Positions 37,985 through 47,263 of a DNA stretch of 64,000 nt are shown here, in pieces. The notes below the pieces were generated by a model. It searched no databases. It was not told the origin of the DNA and saw nothing but the letters and a program-made list of their open reading frames with translations. The stretch is from NCBI RefSeq assembly GCF_000195575.1, contig NC_015391.1, positions 2,220,363 through 2,284,362 on the forward strand. The letters are read 5' to 3'. The stretch is from Carnobacterium sp. 17-4 (lineage in GTDB: Bacteria; Bacillota; Bacilli; Lactobacillales; Carnobacteriaceae). The stretch's first letter is position 1; each line of letters begins with the position of its first letter. The position numbers and the translations under genes were made by a program.

Positions 37985-39145
37985 ATGATTGCGGATAAAT
38001 ATACAATCAGAGAACAAAATGAAGCAATTGTTTTAACAAATATTATAAATAATTCAGAAATTTCACGTTCTGCAGTTTCCAAAAGTACTGGGTTAAATAA
38101 AGCTTCTATATCAGAAATTGTAAAAAAACTCATTAATGATCAATTAATCAATGAAACTGGCATCGGAAACGCCTCTTCAGCAGGTGGACGAAAACCTATC
38201 ATGCTACAATTAAATAAGCATGCTGGAGTTTCCTTAGGAATCGACTTAGGGTATGATTATATTGCGTCTATGTTGACCTACTTAAATGGGGAGCTTGTAA
38301 AGGAAAAAAGAACTACAGGTACTTTAATTACAAAAGAAAATGTAGTAGAAATCATTGAAGATATTATTGAATCATACACAAACCTAGCAACTGAGCTTCC
38401 TTATAAAATTATTGGCGTTACTATAGCCATACACGGAATTGTTTTTGAGAACAATATTTTATTTACTCCTTATTACAACTTGGATAAAATCGATTTATTT
38501 AAAGAATTATCTAATATTATAGATATTCCTATTCACCTGGAAAATGAAGCTAACCTAACTGCTCTTGCAGAGAGTACTTTTTCATCAAAAAAAAATAATC
38601 TTGTGAGCGTGAGTATCCATAGTGGTATTGGTGCTGGTATTGTTATGAACGGTTCTTTGTATTGTGGGTTAAATGGAAGAAGCGGAGAAATTGGACATAT
38701 GACTCTTTATCCCCATGGCTTAGATTGCCCTTGTGGAAATCATGGTTGTTTTGAACAATATTGTTCAGAAAAATCGATAGTGAATCAATTCCGATTTTTA
38801 AAAAATGATCCCTCTTTATCTATTGATGATCTAGTCTGTTCATTTGAGAAGAATGATGAGCAAAGTTTAACACTTATCAATAAATTTACTGAAAACTTAA
38901 GTATTGGTATTAATAACCTTATTGCTACCTATGGCCCTGAAATCATTTATATAAACAGCTCTTTAACCAGAAAAATACCTGGAATTTTACCAACCGTTAA
39001 TAATAGGCTAGTAACCTCATTCAATAAGAACACTCCACTTTATGAGTCTCGACTTGGAATTAAAGCTTCACTTTTTGGTGCAACAGCCTTAGCTATTAAA
39101 AATTTTTTAAAAGTAGAATACTTAGATTTCCGAGTTGAATCATGA
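37985..39145 (+). CDS. xylR: ROK-family xylose repressor
   Basis: A 386-residue ROK regulator. The N-terminal winged helix includes ISRSAVSKSTGLNKASIS and the wing ASSAGGRKPI. The sugar-binding ROK domain has LGIDLGYDYI and the zinc motif CPCGNHGCFEQYCSE. XylR represses xyl genes and is released by xylose. Dyads like its operator sit at xylA1, xylA2, the ABC operon and its own promoter. Start ATG follows AAAGGA. It is divergent from the ABC importer. Confidence 0.92.
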   Translation: MIADKYTIREQNEAIVLTNIINNSEISRSAVSKSTGLNKASISEIVKKLINDQLINETGIGNASSAGGRKPIMLQLNKHAGVSLGIDLGYDYIASMLTYLNGELVKEKRTTGTLITKENVVEIIEDIIESYTNLATELPYKIIGVTIAIHGIVFENNILFTPYYNLDKIDLFKELSNIIDIPIHLENEANLTALAESTFSSKKNNLVSVSIHSGIGAGIVMNGSLYCGLNGRSGEIGHMTLYPHGLDCPCGNHGCFEQYCSEKSIVNQFRFLKNDPSLSIDDLVCSFEKNDEQSLTLINKFTENLSIGINNLIATYGPEIIYINSSLTRKIPGILPTVNNRLVTSFNKNTPLYESRLGIKASLFGATALAIKNFLKVEYLDFRVES

Positions 39146-39247
39146 TTCTTATTAAACTTGGTTAAAGAAAAGTACTTTTGTGTAAGAATTTTTTTTAATA
39201 TGCTTTAGATAAAAAAATGCACTTTTTCATTTTGTAGAATAAGTTCT

Positions 39248-39685
39248 ATGCGAAATGTGTTAGATATTCATGACGAAAATAGGTTATTTAAAGATCAATA
39301 CGTGGAATATGGTCAATACAAGGGGGAGATATAAATTTATCAAGGAGCTATTGACTTACACCCTAAGAAATATCTATCGCGTAATCAACGAAGAAGTAAA
39401 GAACTATAAACCTTTCTATTATTCACTTCCTTCTCACTTATCTTTTTAAGAGTTTAAGTATTTAAATGGATAAAATGTCCAAACTATCACAATAGATATA
39501 AATGCAAGTTATGCGGGCTTTATTCCTGTGATATTTTGCATTAAAAATAAGGTTACCTACCCCTATAATAAAAAAGAATCGAAGGCTTAATAATAAAATC
39601 AAAGCCCTTAGTCGTGTTGCTTCTAGCTACAGAAACTTTAGTAACTACAAAAACCGATTCATTTTATATTTTAATATAAAACTAA
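39248..39685 (+). pseudogene. Relic of an ISL3-family transposase
   Basis: Fragments on the plus strand match an ISL3 transposase. The N-terminus reads MRNVLDIHDENRLFKDQYVE (39248 on), broken by a stop near 39332. Further on come TIDINASYAGFIPV (DDE region) and the C-terminal segment LNNKIKALSRVASSYRNFSN. Several hundred bases, including the zinc-finger region and most of the catalytic core, are missing. No terminal repeats were identified. It occupies most of the 800-base gap after xylR and marks past insertion beside the xyl island. Confidence 0.75.
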
Positions 39686-39720
39686 AAATACAAACGGAAG
39701 AAAAATTTTTAAAAAAAGAA

Positions 39721-39760
39721 ATAGGTTTCATGATTGCTTAACGCAATTCATGAAACCTAT
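39721..39760 (-). terminator. Terminator downstream of dsdA
   Basis: ATAGGTTTCATGA (39721-39733) pairs with TCATGAAACCTAT (39748-39760), extended by TTGC/GCAA with one bulge. On the minus strand it is followed by a long U-rich run (genomic A-rich 39705-39720). About 190 bases past the dsdA stop. Confidence 0.8.
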
Positions 39761-39952
39761 ATAAAGAATTGAAATTACAAGTTTTTTATTATTCACAAAC
39801 GTGATTTAACGTAGAACCCATTTCACACTCTTTTTTTGATTAGTAATCTATTAAATTCACCATAATTATTTATTTTAATACTTTATAATGCAATAATTTT
39901 TCAGCTACTGCTATATGCAGTTTACTTGCTTCTAATGCTTTCTCAATTCAGC

Positions 39953-41320
39953 TTAAACTTTACTTTTTTCTAAGCCTTGTCGATAAAATTCTACCATATC
40001 TTCTTTAGGAACCATACTTCCTCCAGTAGCCCATGCAATATGTGTTGCTTGATTCATCTTTTCAGTCAATCCTTTTTCTGCTAAATAACGTTTTCCTTCT
40101 AGTGTACCGAATAAACGAGCTACTCCTGGTACACCAGCTAAAGCTGCTGGTTCTAAGTAAATTTTCTCTTTATCAATCATGGCTGTCAATAAATGTTGCG
40201 CTTCTTTTTCTTGCAGTGTAAACCCGCCGTCAAAGAAGTTTTTCATTAATTTCGAAACAAAACCTGATGTTCTCGGAACTGCTAAACCATCCATTCCCGT
40301 TTTACCATCAATATCAAAATCATCTATCGATACTTCGTCATACTCATTGGTAATCAATCCTAGCATCATTGAAGGCATGTGTGCTGGCTCTGAAAAGAAA
40401 CAATGAACATTGTCCCCATAAACTTGTTTTAATCCGAATGTGATGCCGCCTGGGCTGCCACCAATACCACATGGCAAGTAAACAAATAATGGATGGTCTT
40501 TATCAACTTGTATTTTTTGTTGATCTAATTGCTTTTTAAGTCGACTTCCGGCTACTGTATAGCCTAAAAATAAATCCACGGAATGTTCATCATCTACAAA
40601 ATAACAGGATGGATCTTGATCTGATAGCATTCTTCCATTCTCCACTGCTTTTGTAAAGTTTGTATTGTGTTCAACAACTGTTACACCATGGGATCTAAGC
40701 AAATCTTTTTTCCATTGCTTTGCTTCTACAGACATGTGAACAGTAACTTCAAATCCTAGTTTTGCTCCCATTATCCCTACACTAATTCCTAGATTCCCAG
40801 TTGTTCCTACCATAATTTTATGTTTAGCAAAGAAATCGCGAAAATCACTACTTGCGAAAATAACATAGTCTTCATCGATACTCTTCAACAATCCATTTTC
40901 TAACGCCAATGTCTCCGCATGTTTTAATACCTCATAGATTGCTCCTCTTGCCTTGATCGTTCCTGCAATTGGTAACGTGTCATCACGTTTTAGTAATAGT
41001 TTTCCTTCAATAATTGTATCATAATAACTCTCCAATTCGTCCTTAATTGCTGGAATTGCCGATATTTTTGATTCAATGATTCCTTTTGTTTTTTCAGTCT
41101 CTGGAAATGCGGTTTCAATATATGAAGCAAAACGGGCTAAACGTGCTTCAGCATCATCTACATTGGTTTTAGAAAGTTCCACTTTTTTTGAGGCCGTTGC
41201 AAAATCACTCTTGAAACGATTAATCCAAAAAACATTTTTCGTGTTCATTATATCTTTTAAGACTGGAATTTCTTCTTTCCAATTTCCCAATGTTTTCCCT
41301 GCAATCACTTGTTCATTCAT
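39953..41320 (-). CDS. dsdA: D-serine ammonia-lyase
   Basis: A PLP enzyme of about 455 residues. The start is ATG 41320 after TAGGAGG; an in-frame GTG at 41341 precedes the ribosome site. The PLP lysine lies in LPIAGTIKARGAIYEV, and the phosphate-binding loop in MVGTTGNLGISVG. The glycine loop LPCGIGGSPGGITFG is typical of DsdA. It converts D-serine to pyruvate and ammonia through 2-aminoacrylate. Last gene of a four-gene operon with serS, a PTS_EIIC_2 protein and ridA. Confidence 0.92.
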   Translation of the reverse strand: MNEQVIAGKTLGNWKEEIPVLKDIMNTKNVFWINRFKSDFATASKKVELSKTNVDDAEARLARFASYIETAFPETEKTKGIIESKISAIPAIKDELESYYDTIIEGKLLLKRDDTLPIAGTIKARGAIYEVLKHAETLALENGLLKSIDEDYVIFASSDFRDFFAKHKIMVGTTGNLGISVGIMGAKLGFEVTVHMSVEAKQWKKDLLRSHGVTVVEHNTNFTKAVENGRMLSDQDPSCYFVDDEHSVDLFLGYTVAGSRLKKQLDQQKIQVDKDHPLFVYLPCGIGGSPGGITFGLKQVYGDNVHCFFSEPAHMPSMMLGLITNEYDEVSIDDFDIDGKTGMDGLAVPRTSGFVSKLMKNFFDGGFTLQEKEAQHLLTAMIDKEKIYLEPAALAGVPGVARLFGTLEGKRYLAEKGLTEKMNQATHIAWATGGSMVPKEDMVEFYRQGLEKSKV

Positions 41321-41439
41321 ATTATTTCCTCCTAAGATCACTCTAGTGGTGTTTTTATTATTTTCAAATTTTAGACCGATTATTATTTCTTATAAATCTT
41401 TTTGACTTATCTGTTTTATTAAAATATAAAATCAGATGA

Positions 41440-42711
41440 TCAATGAATGACCTCAATACCATCCATATAAGGAATGAGTATAGTTGGAACAAGAATACTA
41501 CCGTCTAACTGTTGATAGTTTTCTAAAATAGCAGCTACCGTTCTTCCTACTGCTAATCCAGATCCGTTTAGAGTATGCACAAATTCAATTTTTCCTTTTG
41601 AATCACGATACCGGATCTTAGCTCTTCGTGCCTGGAAATCTAAACAATTTGAACACGAAGATATTTCTCGATAAGTATCTTGTGAGGGAAACCACACTTC
41701 TATATCATACGTTTTTGTAGCAGAAAACCCCATATCTCCTGTACTTAATACAATAGTCTTATATGGAATCTCTAATAGTTGCAATACTTCTTCAGCATCA
41801 TGCGTCATCTTTTCTAATTCATCAAAAGAAGATTCTTTGTCGGTAAATTTGACCATTTCAACTTTATGGAATTGGTGCATCCGGATCAATCCGCGTGTAT
41901 CTCTTCCAGCACTTCCAGCTTCTGAACGGAATGAAGGACTTAATGCGGTAAAATAAATAGGCAGTTTTTCGTATTCAATAATTTCATTAGCGTAATAATT
42001 CGTCAACGGAACCTCAGCAGTTGGAATCAACACTAAATTTTCATTTTCTATACTAAAAACGTCTTCCTTAAATTTAGGAAACTGTCCTGTACCAAACATC
42101 GCCGATTCCTTCACTAGGTAAGGTGGGATTACTTCTGTATACCCATGCTTTCTAGTGTGTAAATCTAGCATGAAGTTATAAACAGCTCTTTCCAATCTAG
42201 CTCCTAGTCCTTTGTAATATACAAAACGTTTACCTGCAACTTTTGACCCTCTTACAAAATCGAGTATACCTAGATTCTCTCCCAGTTCGTAATGAGGTAA
42301 TACCTCAAATTCAAATTTTTTTTTCTCACCATTAACGCGTATTTCTTCGTTTTCTTGTTCATCGTTTCCTATAGGAACACTTCCATCTGCTATATTCGGA
42401 AGTGTAAAGAGAATATCATTTAATTCTTCCTCGATACTCGTCAGTTGTTCTTGTAACTTTTTAATTTCTTTATTCTTTTCTTTTGTATCGTAGTCCACTT
42501 CATCAGTATAGACTCCATTTTTTTTCAACTGCTGAACTTTTTTGTAAGCCATATTTTTTTCATTTCTCAAATATTCAACTTCTTTTAGTTTAGTTCTTCG
42601 ATCCTCATCTAAATTTATAATTTCCTTGATTACCCTTTTTTCTATCCCTCTATCTATCATACGTTGGTGATAATGATCTTCGTTTGTTCTGATTCTACTA
42701 ATATCAAGCAT
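41440..42711 (-). CDS. serS: Seryl-tRNA synthetase (D-serine-operon copy)
   Basis: A 423-residue class II synthetase. N-terminal coiled-coil arm (about residues 30-105, rich in K and E), then motif 2 [20 protein letters not shown] and motif 3 [18 protein letters not shown]. It charges tRNA-Ser with L-serine. Unlike a typical housekeeping serS it has no T-box leader and sits inside the dsdA/ridA operon, so it is probably a second, condition-specific copy. That could offset misuse of serine or D-serine, or resist a SerRS inhibitor. Whether another serS exists cannot be seen here. Confidence 0.9.
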   Translation of the reverse strand: MLDISRIRTNEDHYHQRMIDRGIEKRVIKEIINLDEDRRTKLKEVEYLRNEKNMAYKKVQQLKKNGVYTDEVDYDTKEKNKEIKKLQEQLTSIEEELNDILFTLPNIADGSVPIGNDEQENEEIRVNGEKKKFEFEVLPHYELGENLGILDFVRGSKVAGKRFVYYKGLGARLERAVYNFMLDLHTRKHGYTEVIPPYLVKESAMFGTGQFPKFKEDVFSIENENLVLIPTAEVPLTNYYANEIIEYEKLPIYFTALSPSFRSEAGSAGRDTRGLIRMHQFHKVEMVKFTDKESSFDELEKMTHDAEEVLQLLEIPYKTIVLSTGDMGFSATKTYDIEVWFPSQDTYREISSCSNCLDFQARRAKIRYRDSKGKIEFVHTLNGSGLAVGRTVAAILENYQQLDGSILVPTILIPYMDGIEVIH

Positions 42712-42768
42712 TAATTGCCCCCCTCACGGTTATCAATTTGTTATCGTTAGCACATACCTTTTACTTCT

Positions 42769-43836
42769 TTAAAATTTAATGTCAGATACAACTTCAACCG
42801 TTTTCTTTTTCGCCAACCCACCGTCTGATCTAACTTCATCAGCCGTTACGATTTTGGTGTTTCTAAAGATGTACGATCCAAGATAGCCGCTGGCCACGCT
42901 GACAATGATACATCCTAAGGCCGTGATCAGTACTTTCCCTGCTGGATTGTACGCGAACATAACTGCAAAACCAGCAATCGGAGTTGCTGTCCCAGGAGTG
43001 TTGTTTACCAATCCCATAAGCGCCACAATAATTCCGCTTGCTGCCCCTCCAATAAAGTTCGTTCCATAAACGGGAAGAGGGTTCGCAGAAATAATGTCAG
43101 CTTGAGTCAATGGTTCTATAGCTACAGCTATGGTATCTTTTTTACTTCCAAATTTCATTTTGCTAAACAAAACATAATTCATAAAAGATGATCCAAAGAC
43201 AGCTAATGCTCCGATAGCCATTGGAACTCCAGTTAAGCCTAACATCGCTGTTAACGCCATCGAACTTAAAGGCGCTGTTGCGACTACTGTGATAATCCCC
43301 CCTAAGATAATCCCCATCATTATCGGACTAGCGTTAGCAGTGGACGTCAATATTTCACCAATTTGAAGCAGGGTAGCGTCTACGAGAGGAGAGCTTATTG
43401 TCCCAATCAATCGAGCTAAAGGAGCACCTACAACAATAATAACGATTAAATCTAAACCGCCCGGTATCTTTTCTTCCATCTTCTTTATAACAAAAGAAAT
43501 TAGATATCCAGCGATAAACCCAGGCAATATTCCCATACCTGATAAAGAAAGCCCTACCAAAACAGCGTATACTGGAGAAACGCCTAAAGCTAAAGGAACT
43601 AATATCGCTGCTGCTACACCTCCTAGGCTTCCATTAGCAGCACCTACTTCTCCTAAAAATTTTAAATTCAGTACATTTCCAAAAAAGGCGTAGTGAAAAG
43701 CTTCCACTAAAAAACTTGCACAAGCTGCATTAGCCAGCGCTCCCATTGCTTTCGAGCCGTGTGGCGCTTTGTAATTGAATATCGTGAAAAAAGACAGTAC
43801 CGCTAATAGTAAAACCGTTCCAATTAAAATATCCAT
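42769..43836 (-). CDS. PTS_EIIC_2-family membrane protein
   Basis: A 355-residue membrane protein with about nine or ten helices and glycine-rich loops (GAANGSLGGVAAAILVPLAL, ATAPLSSMALTAMLG). It matches the family annotated as PTS EIIC type 2, usually encoded without its own IIA or IIB. In this operon a role in serine or D-serine uptake is more likely than sugar uptake (inference). The start ATG follows GAGGGGA. The C-terminal ~45 residues are charged and cytoplasmic. Confidence 0.75.
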   Translation of the reverse strand: MDILIGTVLLLAVLSFFTIFNYKAPHGSKAMGALANAACASFLVEAFHYAFFGNVLNLKFLGEVGAANGSLGGVAAAILVPLALGVSPVYAVLVGLSLSGMGILPGFIAGYLISFVIKKMEEKIPGGLDLIVIIVVGAPLARLIGTISSPLVDATLLQIGEILTSTANASPIMMGIILGGIITVVATAPLSSMALTAMLGLTGVPMAIGALAVFGSSFMNYVLFSKMKFGSKKDTIAVAIEPLTQADIISANPLPVYGTNFIGGAASGIIVALMGLVNNTPGTATPIAGFAVMFAYNPAGKVLITALGCIIVSVASGYLGSYIFRNTKIVTADEVRSDGGLAKKKTVEVVSDIKF

Positions 43837-43907
43837 TAAATCCCCTCATCTTTCGTTTTTGGTAAAACTACTTTTCTGTAACCATTTTATTTAAGTATTA
43901 TTATGAA

Positions 43908-44267
43908 TTATTTTAAAAAGGCAATAGCTTCAATTTCAATCATAGCATTCTTTGGAAGCTTCGAAACTTCAAAAGCAGTACGTGCTGGATAAGGTTCTTC
44001 AAAAAAATCTTCAAATAATCTATTTACTTCATCAAAATCAGATAAATCCTTCAATAGAACCGTTGTTTTAATAACATCTTCCATCTTTAAATTTTCTTTT
44101 TCTAAAATAGACTGGATATTCATTAGTGATCTCTTACATTGATCTGTAAAGGTATCTTCTAGTTCATTTGTTTCAGGATCTATAGGCAATTGCCCCGATG
44201 TAAAAAGAAGGGTGCCTGCTTTTCGGTATGGAGAATAAGGACCAATAGCTTGTGGTACATTGTACAT
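43908..44267 (-). CDS. ridA: RidA family enamine/imine deaminase
   Basis: About 119 residues, a full-length RidA/YjgF/UK114 trimer subunit. Conserved segments: AIGPYSPYRKAGTLLFTSGQ, the catalytic Arg in PYPARTAFEVSKLP, and the terminal IEIEAIAFL. It hydrolyses 2-aminoacrylate released by PLP serine dehydratases, protecting other PLP enzymes. That fits the downstream dsdA. The start is placed at ATG 44267, eight bases after GGAGG; in-frame GTG and ATG codons upstream overlap the ribosome site. First gene of the operon. Confidence 0.92.
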   Translation of the reverse strand: MYNVPQAIGPYSPYRKAGTLLFTSGQLPIDPETNELEDTFTDQCKRSLMNIQSILEKENLKMEDVIKTTVLLKDLSDFDEVNRLFEDFFEEPYPARTAFEVSKLPKNAMIEIEAIAFLK

Positions 44268-44296
44268 ATACATCACCTCCCCGTATTTATATTCTT

Positions 44297-44325
44297 ACTA
44301 TAACTCTAAAAGAAAACGCTGTCAA
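44297..44325 (-). promoter_or_regulatory. ridA-dsdA operon promoter with cre-like site
   Basis: Minus strand: TTGACA (44325-44320), 17-base spacer, TATAGT (44302-44297). TGACAGCGTTTTCT (44324-44311) matches the cre consensus at 13 of 14 positions and overlaps the promoter, suggesting CcpA control. Confidence 0.75.
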
Positions 44326-44463
44326 TAATTTTTTATTATCATTCAAATAAATTATAATCATTATTAAAATATAAAGTTAAGATGTTTATTTTTTATCATT
44401 GTGTTATAATCTTTGTAACTTACTTACATAATTATATGTGGGGAAAAAAGGGGGACTTGTAAA

Positions 44464-45168
44464 ATGAAAAAAGAGATATTTAATCAATACGAGAATTTAG
44501 TTTATTTTTTAGGTAAGACATTAGGTACTAATTACGAAATCGTGTTTCATCTAATTGAAGAAGATTATTCTTATATTGCTGCAATTGCAAATAACTCTAT
44601 CAGTGGAAGAACAAAAAATTCTCCGCTTACTGGTTTTGCCTTAGAACTTATGAAGAAAAAAGAATACTTGAAAAGTGATTACGTAACGAATTATAAAGCA
44701 AAATCAAATGGTGTAAATCACATTCAAGGTTCTACTTTTTTTATTAAGGATGATCAGGGCAATTTGGATGGTATGCTTTGCATCAATACAGATTATACAA
44801 AATACAAAGATATTGCTAACGATATTCTCCAGCTCATAAATATAAAAAATGATGCCTCAGATAGTCGGAACAATACAGTTAAACCAAATCAGCTATCCTC
44901 TAGTACCGCTCAAGAAAATGGTGATGAATTCGTAGAGGTCCTTTCTAGCAATATAAAAGATATCATTTTTGAGGAGATTGGTCCTGGTGTTTTTAATGAG
45001 AACTTTTTATTGAATCAAGATGCAAAAATCCATATCGTAGAACAGTTAGAGAAGAAAGGTATCTTCCAACTAAAAGGGGCTGTTTCGCAGGTAGCAGAAG
45101 TTTTAAATGTATCAGAACCAAGTGTTTATCGTTATCTAAAAATTGTTACAAAAACAAATCAAGTTTAA
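44464..45168 (+). CDS. YheO/DauR-like transcriptional regulator
   Basis: A 234-residue protein with an N-terminal YheO-type PAS-like domain (LGKTLGTNYEIVFHLIE, GSTFFIKDDQGNLDGMLCIN) and a C-terminal helix-turn-helix (LKGAVSQVAEVLNVSEPSVY RYLK). This architecture is shared with DauR, regulator of D-arginine catabolism, and with YheO. Divergent from ridA-dsdA, it is the obvious regulator of the D-serine operon. Effector unknown. The ATG at 44464 follows GGGGGA. Confidence 0.85.
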   Translation: MKKEIFNQYENLVYFLGKTLGTNYEIVFHLIEEDYSYIAAIANNSISGRTKNSPLTGFALELMKKKEYLKSDYVTNYKAKSNGVNHIQGSTFFIKDDQGNLDGMLCINTDYTKYKDIANDILQLINIKNDASDSRNNTVKPNQLSSSTAQENGDEFVEVLSSNIKDIIFEEIGPGVFNENFLLNQDAKIHIVEQLEKKGIFQLKGAVSQVAEVLNVSEPSVYRYLKIVTKTNQV

Positions 45169-45241
45169 AATGCTCTCAACAGATCTTCACTTATTAAGTA
45201 GCTTAGAGCCATTGGTTTAGTATTAAAAATAGTATCTACTC

Positions 45242-45295
45242 AAAAAAATCAAACGGGCTAAGTTCTTTAAAGAACTTAGCCCGTTTGATTTTTTT
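45242..45295. terminator. Bidirectional terminator, 54-bp perfect palindrome
   Basis: The sequence is a perfect palindrome of 54 bases centred between 45268 and 45269, beginning with seven A and ending with seven T. As RNA it makes a very long stem with U tails on both strands. It separates the converging regulator gene and PTS operon. Confidence 0.9.
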
Positions 45296-45415
45296 GGTGT
45301 GGATGAAGAAATTTTCATGACTTATTTTAAATAAAAAAAAGCAACGTGAGAAAGATCCTTCACGCTGCTTAATCTAGATTCTAATTTTTTAACTTAGTTT
45401 AGCTCATCCACAACA
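45295..45415. repeat. MITE-like element, copy B (121 bp)
   Basis: Left end TGGTGTGGATGA (45295-45306) and right end TCATCCACAACA (45404-45415, one mismatch) match copy A, as does GAAGAAATT just inside the left end and the internal hairpin. It starts on the last base of the palindromic terminator. Non-coding. It lies just past the stop of the PTS IIC gene in the same orientation as copy A. Confidence 0.65.
45341..45368 (-). terminator. Terminator inside MITE-like copy B
   Basis: GCAACGTGA (45341-45349) pairs with TCACGCTGC (45360-45368), with one G-U in RNA. On the minus strand eight U follow (genomic A-run 45333-45340). It would stop transcripts of the galactitol-type PTS operon. Confidence 0.8.
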
Positions 45416-45465
45416 TTTTAGGTAGAGCTTTTGTTTATCAATTTGCATTTTAATTTCTATACTCC

Positions 45466-46800
45466 TTAGACTTTGTCTTCTTTTATGATTAGAACTCTGT
45501 TCCAATACATTAATGCTATTGCAACAACAGAAGATACAGCTACACCGATCCATTTATATTCGGAAATCTTTACGATAACAAATGGTAACCAAGAGCTACC
45601 ATAATCAAGGCTCGAAATTAAACTTGATCCTTCTGGAACAGAAAAGTTTGCTGCAGAAGCAGCTTCTGTAAAAATAGGAGCAATATTTGTTCCTATTAAA
45701 AGTCCTCCAGAAACGATAATAATACCAACAACCAACGTTCTAAAGAAATCTCCTCTACATAATGGAGCAATTAAGACAAACATAAAAGGCAATCCAGCTA
45801 AACTTGCAAATGGAAGAAATTCATTTCCTGGAATAAGGAAAGCTAGCAATATGGTTATCGGAACCATCACAAGCGAAATAGTTAGAGTAACGGGATTTCC
45901 TACACCAACAGCTGAATCTAAGCCAATATACAGTTTACTATTTCCTTTAAATTTTTCTTGGATTTTTTGTTGTACGGTTTCACTAATTGGCATTAACCCT
46001 TCCATTAATACAGCTGCCATTTTTGGAGTTAAAACCAATACAGCTGCCATAACAATGGCAAGATTTAGTGAACTTTTAACATCATATCCAGCCACTAACC
46101 CTAATAAGATTCCTACTAATGTTCCTAGAATTGCTGGATCTCCAAATATTCCAAATCTTTTTTGAAATTCTTTTTCATCCAATTTTATTTTGTTTATTCC
46201 TGGTATTTTATCCATAATGGCATTCAATACAAACGCGATTGGAGCAAATGAACCTGTGAAAGCATGTGGAATTGATATTCCTGGTAATCCTAATTCTCTC
46301 TCCACCATTGGTGCTGTCCTATCTGCTATAACCATAATGATAATCATATTAATCGCTGCCATAATTAGACTGACGATGATGTCATCTGTAATCAGATATA
46401 CCATTGACCCTGTAAAAGCAAAATGCCAATAGTTCCAAATATCCACGTTTATCGTTTTCGTAGTTTTAGTGAAAAGCATAAGTAAATTTACAACAATACA
46501 AACCGGAATTATTAGTACTCCTATTGCTGAACCAAACGCAATTGCACTTGCTGCAGGCCAACCTACATCAAGTACTCGTAAGTTTAACCCAAAGTTTTGA
46601 ACCATTTGTTCCGCTGCTGGTCCTAAATTGTCAGTCAATAAAGAAATGATAACATTTAATCCTGTAAAACCTATACCGACCATTAAACCTGATTTTAATG
46701 CTTTCCCAAATTTAACACCTAGAACTAATGCAAAAACTGTAAAAATGATTGGCATCATTACTGCTGCACCTAGGTTAACTAAATAATTCAAAATTCCCAT
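45466..46800 (-). CDS. PTS system, galactitol-type EIIC
   Basis: A 444-residue membrane permease of the EIIC-GAT family, about eleven or twelve helices. Features include GFTGLNVIISLLTDNLGP near the N-terminus and AVLMEGLMPISETVQQKI. It moves and helps phosphorylate a hexitol or pentitol; galactitol is the archetype but no dehydrogenase is adjacent to confirm it. Last gene of the operon regulator-IIB-IIA-IIC, three bases after IIA. Confidence 0.85.
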   Translation of the reverse strand: MGILNYLVNLGAAVMMPIIFTVFALVLGVKFGKALKSGLMVGIGFTGLNVIISLLTDNLGPAAEQMVQNFGLNLRVLDVGWPAASAIAFGSAIGVLIIPVCIVVNLLMLFTKTTKTINVDIWNYWHFAFTGSMVYLITDDIIVSLIMAAINMIIIMVIADRTAPMVERELGLPGISIPHAFTGSFAPIAFVLNAIMDKIPGINKIKLDEKEFQKRFGIFGDPAILGTLVGILLGLVAGYDVKSSLNLAIVMAAVLVLTPKMAAVLMEGLMPISETVQQKIQEKFKGNSKLYIGLDSAVGVGNPVTLTISLVMVPITILLAFLIPGNEFLPFASLAGLPFMFVLIAPLCRGDFFRTLVVGIIIVSGGLLIGTNIAPIFTEAASAANFSVPEGSSLISSLDYGSSWLPFVIVKISEYKWIGVAVSSVVAIALMYWNRVLIIKEDKV

Positions 46801-46803
46801 AAT

Positions 46804-47253
46804 TTACTCCTTTATTTCATTATTTATAGTTTCTAATATTTGTATTTTACTTTCAGACTGCAATAAATCATTTATAAATTGATTGTTTGAAAATAAACTC
46901 ATTAAATTACTTAACACTTGAACTTGGCTTTCTTTTTCCTTCACTAATAGGAAAAAAAGTAATTTAATCGAAACATCGGCATCGCCGACCATTTCTTTAA
47001 ACAGAATGGTCTCATCTAATTTAACCACTGCAATAGCTTGTTTTTTGATGTGCATCGCTTCTGTATGTGGTATTGCGATACCACATACTTCTGTTTGTAA
47101 TCCCGTTGGGTATTTTATTTCTCTTTGCTTCAGTGCTTCTTGATAACTATCATGAACATAGCCCTTTTCAAAAAGATCTTTTGAAATTCGATTAAACAGA
47201 TCATTTTGTGAATGATAACTCTCATTTAGATATATCAATTCTTCTGAAAACAT
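46804..47253 (-). CDS. PTS system EIIA component (fructose/mannitol/galactitol class)
   Basis: A 149-residue soluble EIIA. The phosphorylated histidine is in CGIAIPHTEA, with a second conserved region FKEMVGDADVSIKLLFFLLV. It accepts phosphate from HPr and passes it to the IIB cysteine. Start ATG follows AGGAG and is ten bases after IIB. Confidence 0.88.
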   Translation of the reverse strand: MFSEELIYLNESYHSQNDLFNRISKDLFEKGYVHDSYQEALKQREIKYPTGLQTEVCGIAIPHTEAMHIKKQAIAVVKLDETILFKEMVGDADVSIKLLFFLLVKEKESQVQVLSNLMSLFSNNQFINDLLQSESKIQILETINNEIKE

Positions 47254-47263
47254 ACAATTCCTC

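Noticed and set aside
42769-43836. Sugar PTS permease assignment for the EIIC_2 protein
   Set aside because: No IIA or IIB is encoded in the operon and all partners concern serine, so I left the substrate open.
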